A DNA stretch of 64,000 nt from Sabellastarte sp. h YS-2021 (taxonomy: Eukaryota; Annelida; Polychaeta; Sabellida; Sabellidae): positions 23,164,189 through 23,228,188 of the forward strand of contig OZ024931.1 in assembly GCA_964017235.1 (NCBI GenBank), read 5' to 3'. A program made the position numbers and the translations under genes. The notes below the pieces were generated by a model that was not told the origin of the DNA, searched no databases, and saw only the letters and a program-made list of their open reading frames with translations. The first letter of the stretch is position 1; each line of letters starts with the position of its first letter. Of the stretch, positions 42,861 to 51,789 are shown in pieces.

Positions 42861-43508
42861 CTATTTATATACGATGAGATATTCATCTGGAAAAATATGC
42901 GACCTCAGCATATAGGTTGAATTGCCAGAAGGAGTTAAATCTATCATAATGTACCCGTATGGTTCATTTGTGGCATCTAGATAGACGTTTTCAAGTTCTT
43001 TTCCTAATCCTATCTGTGTACCTAAAATTTTGATAATATTTTTGTCTCTTTTATTTCTAAATAAAATGAGATAATGTGAATTTAGTGAAATATCTCGTCC
43101 ATATTTTCCTTGGTGGAAAAAATTCTGTAAAACTAGGAAAACACTTAAATTTTTATGATGCGATTCTCTACTAAATAAATTAGCAATAAAAGAACTATTT
43201 AGTGCAGACATTTGCATGTCGTCTAAGATAAGTAGGTTGTGGTTTGAATCACTTATCTTCTCAATTATATCTTCATTTGGTAAACCTTTTAGGAAAGAAA
43301 CATTTTTGTTTTGAAATCTATCAAATAAGGTTTGCCAAACTGTGTAAAAATAATATATTTTGCAAACTTTTTCCTCAAACATAACTGAGACATTTTCAAT
43401 TATTCTAAATATAAATGTTGACTTGCCAGATCCTGTAGGACCTGAGATAATAGCAGTTGTTGGTGAGTTAAACGGAATTATATTCATTGTACCCTTAGAT
43501 TCATTCAT
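42861..43508 (-). CDS. ATP: Polinton A32/FtsK-HerA-like packaging ATPase
   Basis: 215 codons from ATG 43508. Walker A GPTGSGKST (about residues 24-32), Walker B NLLILDDMQ (about 90-98), then the family's FSRESHHKNLSVFLVLQNFF and GRDISLNSHYLILFRNKRD block with the sensor Gln/Asn. Family role: pumping element DNA into the capsid. It is the first gene of the leftward block, divergent from membrane protein gene A. Length and motifs are normal and the gene is intact. Confidence 0.92.
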   Translation of the reverse strand: MNESKGTMNIIPFNSPTTAIISGPTGSGKSTFIFRIIENVSVMFEEKVCKIYYFYTVWQTLFDRFQNKNVSFLKGLPNEDIIEKISDSNHNLLILDDMQMSALNSSFIANLFSRESHHKNLSVFLVLQNFFHQGKYGRDISLNSHYLILFRNKRDKNIIKILGTQIGLGKELENVYLDATNEPYGYIMIDLTPSGNSTYMLRSHIFPDEYLIVYK

Positions 43509-43785
43509 TCTGTTATCTCCTCTTTATCTTTTCAAACAAGATACAGTGTATTTTACCCTATGCCAATGTAAATACATAAATCTCTATATAAATGCTATCT
43601 CCTAGAGATCCAGTGCATGTAACTATTCCAGTAGTCCAAAATAAACACATTAATAGGTAGATATATCAATCTCGTTATCTGATCTCTCTCCAGATTTTCA
43701 TATGCCTGGGTATTTATACTATCAGATCTGACTCATATCAGATTATACTTTTACATTTCTAGATTAGATTTCCAGACGAAGAAAC
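43509..43785. promoter_or_regulatory. divergent intergenic region between ATPase and membrane protein gene A
   Basis: Contains TATTTATA at 43711-43718 about 70 bp before the gene A start (plus strand) and TATATAAA-like sequence near 43576-43583, about 70 bp upstream of the ATPase on the other strand. Both are simple TATA-like matches in AT-rich DNA, so support is modest. Confidence 0.35.
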
Positions 43786-45006
43786 ATGGAGATTTTAAAG
43801 CTCTTCGTTTCTTGTAATTTGTTTATTCAATTATATGCTACTAGTTGTGATCAACAGATGTGTTTATGTATGGATGGAATTGTTTCATGTGTGGGTGTTA
43901 ACTTTCCTAATTTCTATTACAGACCTTACATTACAATTCTCTATTTCGAAAATGTTCAAGTAGATAATATGAAGGATATTATGTCTGCCTTTCCAAATTT
44001 GCATTACATAACCTTAAAAAATATGATATATTTCAACTGTGAATGGATAAGTCAGATCCCTTCCTCAGTGACTGTAGTTAGCGACATGTGTTTGAAACCT
44101 ACAACTGATAGTGAACTTGATAGGACTAATACTAAAATACTCAAAGGATTGACCACAGGTAAGTTTTTTATTTTTCCTAATTTTTAAAATTTTTGTTATT
44201 ACCTCTGCACATGTATTGATATTTATGTAATATCTTTTTTATGTGCTATCACTTACAGATATGAAGAAAATCTCAACTGCTGATGCTATGACGTCAACAT
44301 TGCATATTCCTACTCAACTAGCTTTCACGACAAAAGGCTCAATCGAAAATATTTCCTCGAATAAAGATATTAGATATTCTTCTCAATTTTTCAATACAAA
44401 GAAATTTGACACCACTGTTACAGCTGTAACAGTTTCTGATTCAGAATTTATCGAAAGAGAATCAAAAACAAAAAGTTTTGAAACAAAAACAAGTGAGTTT
44501 ACTGCGAAAAATGAAAAAACAGAAAAAATTAATCAAAGTTCTCTGATCAGCTATCAGGTGACAATAATTCCAAAACAAGTAATTGTCAGGAAAACCCCAC
44601 CATATATTGTGCTATTAGCCTCTATCCCATCCGCAATTCTAGTATGCTTAATTCTTCCTTATCTGATCATAAAATCCAGAAATTTTATTAAAATTCGAAG
44701 ATTGAGAAGAAGACAAAGTAGAATCGTGAGAGACAGTGGTATGATTGAAATGAGTAGTGTCATCAATGAGCAATATATGCCAAGTCCTGAAAGGTAAAAA
44801 ATTTTTTGGTTTGTTAAAAAATTTACAAAAAATTTAATTTAATTCCATATATGCAACATGCTTTTATCTATATCTCAAATTGTAGCAATTATCTGGAACC
44901 CAGATGTTGTTCTGATCAAATGATGAAACAGTCAATAGACGAGAACTCTATCTTCCTAGGTATTATTGTTAATTCATTTTTTCTGTATATATATATACAA
45001 ATATAG
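43786..45006 (+). CDS. Polinton type I membrane protein A, intron-containing
   Basis: Exon 1, 43786-44158, encodes a signal peptide (MEILKLFVSCNLFIQLYA) and a Cys-rich domain beginning CDQQMCLCMDGIVSC that resembles the N-terminal cap of leucine-rich-repeat receptors, with LRR-like strands after it. A 100-bp intron (GTAAGT...TTACAG, 44159-44258) keeps frame into exon 2, 44259-44793: a Ser/Thr-rich stalk, a transmembrane helix (IVLLASIPSAILVCLILPYL) and a basic cytoplasmic start (RRLRRRQSR). Without further splicing the protein stops at 44797; a second intron 44794-44885 (GTAAAA...TTGTAG) would add about 40 residues to 45006. Paralogue of gene B downstream. Function unknown; surface receptor or virion-envelope-like roles are guesses. 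Confidence 0.65.
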
Positions 45007-45010
45007 ATTG

Positions 45011-45060
45011 TGACGTCACAATTTTGTGAAGTCATCAAGTAGAATACGTCATCAGTGACG
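45011..45060 (+). promoter_or_regulatory. CRE/ATF-like site cluster upstream of gene B
   Basis: A full CRE palindrome TGACGTCA (45011-45018) is followed by TACGTCA (about 45045) and GTGACG (about 45055), within 120 bp of the gene B start. CREB/ATF/bZIP factors bind TGACGTCA. Functional use is inferred from position only. Confidence 0.4.
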
Positions 45061-45129
45061 ATTTATGAATGAATATTTAGTTTTTGGATAGTAAACAAGC
45101 TCGATACATCTTTTTTGTAAAAAATAAGC

Positions 45130-46497
45130 ATGTTTTCATACATAGTTCTGGTAATTTTTATCAGTCAATACAGTAATTTGTTTGTGAAATCGCAAAGTGT
45201 TAAGTGCAGCAGAACTGGAATAGAAAAGCAAATAGAAGGAATAGAAGGACTTTTGATTTTTGGACGTTATCAAAGTCAATGTGGTGATAATACAAGTATT
45301 GTTCTGAAATATGTGAAATGTCATGTGGAAGCAATTGGACTGAATATTACACAAATTAGACTATTTTTTCCAAATATGAGGACATTATATTGGTTTTGCA
45401 AAGGACATTGTTATATAAATGAACCAAACATACATGTGAACGTTATTGGATGCGGAAAAAGTAAATATTAAACAAATATTCTATTGATCTTCAGGTAGTA
45501 GTTTCAGTGAGGAACATGTATACGAAGATTTCCAGCAGAATCAAATCAGATCAGACCAAGTGTGCTTTGTAAAAAATCAAATTGTGGGTATTTTTTCATA
45601 AAAATTCAAAAAGTGTACACGGGTGTCATTAATGTAAGACAAGCGGCAATTATATTGTCTGAGTTTACGTAATTACTGTGAATTATTGAGAAATTCAATA
45701 AGTAATCACTAGTTTATTTGTATCAGTGTATATGTATCACATAAAATGGGTTTTACTACCTTTATTTTATCAATGTATAACATTAATGACGTCTAACATT
45801 AATGACACCCGTGTAATGCAAATCACTTTTTGTATAATTTTTAAACTCATTATTTGTAAATATTTTGATTTAATAATACCACCAAATTATATATATATCA
45901 GTTTAACTAAGATTTCTTAAAAATTTTTTAGCTCAGAAGATGGTCACAGTAACACCTGATTCAGGGGATCTGGAGATTGACAATGGGAATAAGGACAAGG
46001 AAAATGAAATTGATTACGATGAGAAACCTAGTGGATATGATTCTACAGGATATGATTATGATAATTTATATGGATTAATAGCTGTACCAATTTTAGGAAT
46101 ACTTATTTCTGTTTTAACATATTTGCTGAGGAAATACCATTGCTATAGACTGTTAGGTTTTGTAAATTTTCTTTAAAGGGATGTTAACCCAAATGACAGT
46201 TACGGTTCTCACAGTACTGCCACCCCTCCTATTATTTTATATCGAAAAGATTTCAGTGACTACAGCACCTCACAGACCTCAACGTATGCTAGTACACATT
46301 ATTCGAACAAAGAAATTCAAACATCACTTCCAAGTATTGATGTAGATTACGGTGAGGAAGAAAATTTCAAAAATTCAGAAACAGCAAGTAATCTTAGCTC
46401 TGTCCTTCCAGAGGAGGATATTATTTACATTAATATACAGGATTCTACAGTTGACCAAGATCACTCTACAACGAGATCTGGGATGAAGTACAAATAA
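45130..46497 (+). CDS. Polinton type I membrane protein B, intron-containing, paralogue of A
   Basis: Exon 1 (45130-45460) encodes a signal peptide (MFSYIVLVIFISQYSNLFV) and a Cys-containing domain that aligns with gene A around the pattern 'FPN(M/L)(R/H)...' and a final Cys. A GTAAAT donor at 45461 and an acceptor ...TTTTTTAG at 45931 keep frame into exon 2 (from 45932): acidic stalk (DSGDLEIDNGNKDKENE), transmembrane helix (LIAVPILGILISVLTYLL) and tail. An optional in-frame segment lies at 45495-45587. A TAA at 46174-46176 ends the ORF, but the same frame stays open for 106 more codons with a Ser/Thr/Tyr-rich tail, ending at a TAA (46495-46497) overlapped by AATAAA. Either the early stop is a recent mutation or two forms exist. 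Confidence 0.6.
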
Positions 46498-46909
46498 AAT
46501 GAAAAAAATTGATATGTTAAATCAAACTTTATTTGAACTTTTATTTTACAATAATATTTGTTAATATATATGTTATCATAGATGTTTTTTTAGAATGTTA
46601 ATTATTACCCACACATATATATCCAAGACGTTACATTTTATTATATGTACATTTTTTTTTCTTTGATATACTTTCAGATAGGTTAATATAAAACATTTAA
46701 TCAGTATGTTCTTTTAGAAATGCATGATTATTTTGTTATTATATTTTTCTTGGATTAATATCTATCATTATTTTCTCGCATGATTTTTTTCATAACGTGC
46801 TAATATTTTCAATTATTGATAAGAGTACATTGTATGATAACTCAGTTTGTTAAATGTGTACTGAAATAAACAAGGATGGTTTAATTCTTTTGCTTAATAA
46901 ACAATGATC
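46498..46909. other. gene-less AT-rich spacer
   Basis: Between the convergent 3' ends of membrane gene B (plus) and the RING gene (minus). Only the AATAAA overlapping 46493-46498 is noted; no coding or repeat structure seen. Confidence 0.5.
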
Positions 46910-47314
46910 TCAAATTGGTCGAAAAAAAATAATCTCACTATTGGAATCCTCAATATATTGTTGACATTCTGGACATTGTAACGTGATGCTACCTCGTTTT
47001 TCTAAGATATATGTACTACAAACAGTACAAAAGAAATGGTTACATGTTGTACTGAATGCTTTGTCAATGGATAGAGGTGATCTACATGAAGAACAATATA
47101 AATTTTCCTTCTTTTTATGATAAATTTCATTCCAATTCTTATCAAATCCTATTTCAATATCATTGGGACCTCTATGCAATAAAAAGCTGAATCTAAAGGC
47201 ATCATCATATTTCTTATTCTCTAATGATTCTAATATCAACTGATCCAAATTTTGAGGCATATAAATGAAGGTTGGTAACCATATAAACAAAGTACTTTGA
47301 GTCATAGAGGTCAT
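46910..47314 (-). CDS. Polinton RING-type zinc-finger protein 2
   Basis: 134 codons from ATG 47314, which overlaps the stop of RING gene 1 (ATGA). The N-terminal about 75 residues have no recognised domain. A C-terminal RING-like finger follows: LYCSSCRSPLS (C-x2-C), TTCNHFFCTVCSTYI (C-x-H-x2-C-x2-C), LQCPECQQ (C-x2-C). Family role: E3 ubiquitin ligase activity or zinc-dependent protein binding. The overlap with RING gene 1 suggests translation coupling, an mRNA shared with an alternative start, or an eroded fusion. Intact. Confidence 0.7.
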   Translation of the reverse strand: MTSMTQSTLFIWLPTFIYMPQNLDQLILESLENKKYDDAFRFSFLLHRGPNDIEIGFDKNWNEIYHKKKENLYCSSCRSPLSIDKAFSTTCNHFFCTVCSTYILEKRGSITLQCPECQQYIEDSNSEIIFFRPI

Positions 47315-47906
47315 AATGCATTGATTGGATTTGGCAAAAATTTGATCAAAAAATTACGACACATTGGGCATTTTTTTTCACATTCCTGATTATCTGACCA
47401 TATCCTAATAAAATTACATGCACATTGTCCACAGAGAAAGTGACAGCATGGGACAGTCATCAAAATATCTTCCATCGATAATGTTTCTAGACAACAGCAA
47501 CACCTGGCATTTATTATCTGATCGACTGCATACCTCACAAAATCAGGATATTTTCGTCTGAAAAATATATATATCTAAAGTAAAGATAGGATATCTTACG
47601 AATATCTTACATGCAATACACTATACAATTTGGTTTATCCCTATTATCCCTATTTACATTTGACAGTGGGTTAGGTGTATGATTTAAAAAATGATTAAAA
47701 ATTCAAACTTACTGTATGTAAACTGGGAGAACCTCTCTGAACATCATATAACAATTGAAGGCTGATCGAAAATTCCTCTGCTCTATCATTGAGATCAGTT
47801 GACAAACAGTAACAACACCAGACAATATCATTGATGGAACATAACCATTGGTTCTCCATCCAAGAAACGTATTAACTGAATTATTCTTCCTGCCTTGTCC
47901 TTCCAT
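47311..47906 (-). CDS. Polinton RING-type zinc-finger protein 1, two exons
   Basis: Exon 1, 47906-47713, starts at ATG 47906 (MEGQGRKNNS) and ends at a GTAAGT donor. A 155-bp intron (47558-47712) ends ...TTTTTCAG, and exon 2 runs 47557-47311 in frame. The RING is CCCCLETLS (C-x2-C), PCCHFLCGQCACNF (C-x-H-x2-C-x2-C) and CEKKCPMCRNF (C-x2-C). Downstream RING gene 2 overlaps by four bases. No signal peptide or membrane helix. Together with the BIR gene it supplies separately the two domains that host IAP proteins carry on one chain. Confidence 0.7.
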
Positions 47907-48011
47907 ATCTTCTTTTTAAATATTGTTCATTATTATGATTATTTTATTATATTACAAATAAGTAAGACAGAGTATTATTGTCCATATGGAAATTATCTGT
48001 ATATCTTCAGC

Positions 48012-48814
48012 TTACAATGGTATGTCAACATAGACCTCACCCCTTGAGACATCTGTATTTTGCATACATTCTTTACATGTATTTGGATTATGTCCTGGTT
48101 GATTGGGTTGCAGAAGGCATGATACACAATGAAATAAATCTAACCTTTCGACATACATATCATTGATAACATCAATCAATTCCATCCATTCATTGATTTT
48201 AAGATTGATGCCTTCAACATTTTCACAGGTCCTAATTTCCATAACCTAATTCCTACAGATTTGTAAGGAGATGCGCATGATAAGTAATAACCTCCTCCAA
48301 TATGTTTCTTAACATCTATATCTTCTTGACCATTGCCAATCTTCCCTATCTCACTGGTTATTAATTGACCATAATGCATTATCATCATGAGTTTAGAAAT
48401 ATTTAATTTCACTCCTTTTTTAATAACTTTATGGCCATCCCATTCCTTTATTTGGATCTGATCTATGACACCCTTATCAGCTGTAAATATTATGTATTTA
48501 TCGCCACCAACATGGAAGGTTCTCTTTAATGGTGCATTAAGATCAATTATTTCGATATCTTTATCGCGATTAATTTGATCATCATTTTTCATTTCAACAT
48601 TGATTATACCAGGTTCTAACTGTTTACTAGTCCCTGGCTTCAGTATAGATTTAGGATGATTATTTCTCGGATCTTCTTTCAATACAATAACGTCCTCATT
48701 ATCTTGTGTTTTGAATAATGAAGTTATCTTCTTATTTTTACCAGTATTATTAGACTCGTTTTTCCTCTTTTTTGTCGAGGAAGTTACTTTGCTATTAACA
48801 TAGGCTTCAGCCAT
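48012..48814 (-). pseudogene. tandem PC4-like DNA-binding protein, frameshifted
   Basis: ATG 48814 opens a 212-codon frame: basic N-terminus (STKKRKNES), then a PC4-like unit (KYIIFTADKGVIDQIQIKEW, KKGVKLNISKLMMIM) and the start of a second (VKKHIGGGYYLSC, SVGIRLW). Near 48240 the second unit continues in another frame (EGINLKINEWMELIDVIND) and ends with Cys-rich CVSCLLQ and CKECMQ at 48012, so a single frameshift splits the gene. PC4-type domains bind single-stranded DNA and act in transcription or replication (family knowledge). The assignment rests on the repeated 'I-x-I-x-x-W...GI-x-L...W' pattern, not on a search. Confidence 0.6.
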
Positions 48815-49059
48815 TATTCTGTAGTTTTCGTTGTAACAAACTTTATGGGATTACTTGAGCTGAGTTTAGGTTTAAATAGAGTTAAAATCAATGTAAAAAC
48901 TACAACCTAAGCATATTATGATTTATGATCATTTAACAATAAACATATGTATTTCATTATTTACAATCTACTGACTTTTCTATATGGAAACATATGGTAA
49001 GTCATTTCATGAGACAAACAAATTTTTTTTAATAATAAATGTGCCTCAGATTTTTTTAA
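48815..49059. other. AT-rich spacer
   Basis: Short leader of the PC4-like gene and 3' region of the BIR gene, both reading leftwards. No other structure seen. Confidence 0.5.
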
Positions 49060-49620
49060 TTATACTTTTGGATAAAGCATTAACATAAATTCACAATTAG
49101 GCGAATGTCTCCTATGTTCGTCCATAGGTATGTCGAATGTCTCCCAATCTACTAATGATATCTGACACCAAGGACAATAGACCTTATCTCCTCTTCCTGT
49201 ATAGATAAATCCACCTCTTGCAATACTCCCTGGATGTATAGGATGAGACTTTGGCCAGGAATTAAAAGTTAAAATTCTTTGATCATATTTTTGATATACA
49301 CTTGGCGGCCATTGACTTGCAAGATTTATATATTCCATTTTATGACAAGATTCACATGATACATTTTTTGTTGATAATGCAAATCCTCCAAAATATGGCT
49401 TCTGAATTGGTTGATTTGATAAGGTCAATCCAGTGGTTGATCTAGTTGATTCAATTGATCGAGTTGAATCAAATATATCTTTAGATGATGATTTATCTTG
49501 GGTAGATGCCGATTGAACTAAATCTTGTTTGTCAGTTACACCTTTCTTCTGTAAACTAGATGCAGGTAGTAAAACCTCGTCCCCAAATTTAAATGAATCT
49601 TTAGGTTGATTGGCAAACAT
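49060..49620 (-). CDS. Polinton BIR-domain (IAP-type) protein
   Basis: 186 codons from ATG 49620. The N-terminal about 75 residues are polar and low in complexity; a CESCHKM pair follows, then one BIR domain: RILTFNSWPKSHPIHPG, IARGGFIYTGRGDKVYCPWC, WETFDIPMDEHRRHSPNCEF. The zinc ligands C-x2-C, His and Cys are all present at normal spacing. Family role: baculovirus-type inhibitor-of-apoptosis proteins bind caspases or signalling partners through BIR; here there is no RING on the same chain. Last gene of the right arm before the terminal region. Probably captured from a host IAP gene, since bivalves have many. Intact; caspase binding is not shown. Confidence 0.85.
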   Translation of the reverse strand: MFANQPKDSFKFGDEVLLPASSLQKKGVTDKQDLVQSASTQDKSSSKDIFDSTRSIESTRSTTGLTLSNQPIQKPYFGGFALSTKNVSCESCHKMEYINLASQWPPSVYQKYDQRILTFNSWPKSHPIHPGSIARGGFIYTGRGDKVYCPWCQISLVDWETFDIPMDEHRRHSPNCEFMLMLYPKV

Positions 49621-49778
49621 GTTGATTGATCATTATAAATATGAGTATTAAATATAGCTTATATATACATATATTTTATGTTTATTCAGCAAAAAAATAT
49701 ACCGTGATTATAGAGTTCTGTAAGTTCATTCTGATAAGTAAAATAAGTTCAAATTCATGCATATGTATAACTTATATC

Positions 49779-49851
49779 TGACGTGTCTTTAACATGATCA
49801 AAAAAAGTCATATTAACTTACATCTGACGTGTCTTTAAGTGACGTGTCTTA
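49779..49851 (+). promoter_or_regulatory. three TGACGTGTCTT repeats upstream of the BIR gene
   Basis: TGACGTGTCTT occurs at 49779, 49825 and 49840, the first two preceded by TATC/CATC, about 160-230 bp upstream of the BIR start codon. TGACGTG is the core recognised by ATF6/XBP1-type bZIP factors. A TATA-like AGCTTATATATAC lies at 49657-49669 (TATATAAG on the BIR strand). Regulation is inferred from position. Confidence 0.4.
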
Positions 49852-49859
49852 ACATGTTC

Positions 49860-50320
49860 AATAAAATTTGATATGTGTTAAAATTTAAGGATGATGTGTC
49901 ATTCAATGTAATTTTTAAAAAAAAATTGTTTACATCTATCTAGAAATATGTAGATGAAAAGCTAATACAGATGAGTTCACATTACATTGGATATGTAGAT
50001 GAAAAAATTTATATAAATTACAGTAAAATATGTAATTGAAAAAATTGTTTACATCTACAAAAATGTAGATGAATAGCTACTTGATATATCTAGATGAAAA
50101 AAAAATTATATATATTACAGTAAAATAGAAAACTTGAGAGATACAAAAACAAATGTTGCTTTTATGACAGTTGATTGAATATAATTGATGATAGACAATC
50201 AATATGATTGACAGTTGATTATAGATTGATTAATTGATTATAGTGAATCTATAAAATCAAAATATTATTTCCTATTGGGAGCAGATTTGTTATCATAACA
50301 AATCATTTACATCGCTATCA
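49860..50320. repeat. AT-rich terminal region with degenerate TGTAGATGAAAA repeats
   Basis: GTAGATGAAAA-like phrases (five or so) alternate with 'ATTACAGTAAAATA' (50018 and 50113 areas), and further right ATTGATTATAG-like motifs repeat (50160-50260). No coding potential. Subterminal repeats like these may be replication or transposition signals, but this is not shown. Confidence 0.4.
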
Positions 50321-50381
50321 CATGCTTGATTACATCAAAATTGTATATGTATATAAACCTTATTATTTGCTTCGAGTAAAA

Positions 50382-50520
50382 TTTCAAAAACAGAATTTCG
50401 GACTGCAAGGTAAGCACATCACAGTTGGGAATTTTGAACAGGTGAAAAAATCTCTCGCGAATTTCACAAACAGAAATTCGGACTGCAAGGAAAGCACATC
50501 TTAGTTGGGATTTTTGAACA
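50382..50520 (+). repeat. two direct repeats of about 62 bp near the Polinton right end
   Basis: AATTTCAAAAACAGAATTTCGGACTGC... (50382-50442) and AATTTCACAAACAGAAATTCGGACTGC... (50459-50520) share GGACTGCAAGG, AAGCACATC, AGTTGGGA and TTTTGAACA. Further out, 'TGCTTGATTAC' with 'AATTGTATATG' and 'TTATTATTTGCTTC' occurs at about 50322-50372 and 50866-50915, so the right end has nested duplications. A 67-codon ORF (50591-50794) between them has no recognised motif. Confidence 0.5.
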
Positions 50521-50910
50521 CAGTGTTTCATATTGCTAGATTTTGAAAATGTAGTAAATTAAGTTACCATATGCTATATCATTATATATCATGGTGGTGC
50601 TTCATCCTAACAAACAGACAAACATAAATGATTGTAATATTTCTCATACTGGTATTAAACCATTACAGAGTATTGATAATATGCAAGATTTAAAAACATA
50701 TGCTTTCATTAATCCAAATTTGCACCAGCAGTTATGTTTATGTTATGTGATCCAATATGTAAGATATAAAGCCAAAGTACATATGCCTCATTAAATCTAA
50801 ATTGTGTTTATGTATCATATGCTTATATAGAGTTCATAAGAGCAATATAAATTCCTAAGAGTATATGCTTGATTACTCAGAAATTGTATATGAACATAAT
50901 GCTTATTATT

Positions 50911-50971
50911 TGCTTCATTTATCATCAATATAATCGATACACGACCATTGATCAGCTCGTTCTTAACTACT
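50911..50971 (-). repeat. Polinton right terminal inverted repeat
   Basis: Ends ...CAGCTCGTTCTTAACTACT, the inverted complement of the left end at 11784-11844 with two mismatches in 61 bases. Confidence 0.9.
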
Positions 50972-50977
50972 GGTCAC
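50972..50977. repeat. Polinton target site duplication, right
   Basis: GGTCAC immediately outside the right terminus, identical to 11778-11783. Confidence 0.9.
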
Positions 50978-51185
50978 TATGGCAAGGTCAAATCAAGGTC
51001 ACACCATGACATTTCACACTTACACCCCCAATCAATGATCCCTACCAAGTTATTATCTTCCTACACCTTATGGTTTCTGAGATACAGCCCGAACAAACTT
51101 TTCCCGCTGCACACCTGAACGCTCATCCGGACACAATTTGTTAAAACAATACCCCAACAGATCGTAAGGGCTGTGGGGTAAAAAA
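50978..51185 (+). repeat. AGGTCA-rich tandem-repeat element, copy 3 (right half)
   Basis: Continues the unit interrupted at 11783, one core unit (CAAGGTCACACCATGACATT, GAGATACAGCCCG), then the right end CCGGACACAATTTG... AAAACAATACCCCAACAG ... GGGCTGTGGGGTAAAAA. That tail is shared with 63000-63075. Confidence 0.8.
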
Positions 51186-51554
51186 AATGATAAATCACAG
51201 CTGATCGAATCCAAAATTGGGAGATTTAAACCCCCATTCAACAGCTATAAGCTTACAGGATGACAGGTTCTCACTGAGAACTTCTCAGTAGATCTGATAT
51301 GCTGTGATCTGTTGGATTAGAACCCTCAGCCACAGACATGACAGACATTACTTCTACTAGTATAGGCAACTTAATGAGTCCCCATACAGCACAGATCAAC
51401 ACGAAAACTGCTGAAAAAACTATATGTAAATGTTTTTGCACCAGTTTTAACACCACTAACTAATACCACACAATGTAATCAGCCAGTAACCTGCTAATAT
51501 ACAGACACATACGAACAAACAACAATGAATGTATACGAGCATATACACTAATTA
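51186..51554. other. no gene seen
   Basis: The short ORF on the minus strand (51271-51456) has no motif and no start context. Nothing else recognised. Confidence 0.5.
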
Positions 51555-51789
51555 CTCGGGTGGTTACTGAGATAAACGGTCATAGAGACAAACGGTCTTC
51601 AGAAATCATGACACAAAAACAGTTAAAGGGTTTAATCAACAATATAACACAAACCAAATGTTATGGCAAGCATTGTTTAAGTAATATGTAGTTATTTAGT
51701 TTGTGCGATTTTGTTATTTACACTATTTAAATTTGAAAGATTTGAAGACTGTTTATCTCTATGGCCGTTTATCTTTGTGACCGCCCGTG
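51555..51789. mobile_element. 235-bp MITE with about 46-bp terminal inverted repeats and TA duplication
   Basis: The left end CTCGGGTGGTTACTGAGATA continues AACGGTCATAGAGACAAACG and pairs with the right end 51744-51789 (CTATGGCCGTTTATCTTTGT followed by GACCGCCCGTG) with a few mismatches. Both ends are flanked by TA. The interior has no ORF. TA flanking suggests mobilisation by a Tc1/mariner-like transposase (inference). Confidence 0.65.

Larger units (their letters stand above)
11784..50971. mobile_element. Polinton/Maverick element (about 18.3 kb) containing a nested LTR array
   Basis: Matching inverted termini begin AGT and end ACT, with a 6-bp duplication GGTCAC outside. Inside are the Polinton hallmarks: protein-primed PolB, adenain-like protease, major and minor capsid proteins, DDE integrase with chromodomain, and packaging ATPase. 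Total length is 39,188 bp; removing the LTR array and one CCAT leaves about 18.3 kb, normal for the family. Left arm genes read rightwards (PolB), the centre reads leftwards as a tightly packed block with ATGA overlaps, and the right arm carries accessory genes in both directions. The polymerase stop, two frameshifted genes and the nested insertion mean this copy is probably not autonomous. Confidence 0.95.

Noticed and set aside
45495-45587. Separate constitutive exon of membrane gene B
   Set aside because: It is in frame and exactly 31 codons, but joining it to exon 1 would need a 34-nt intron, too short for an ordinary spliceosomal intron; it is mentioned only as optional.
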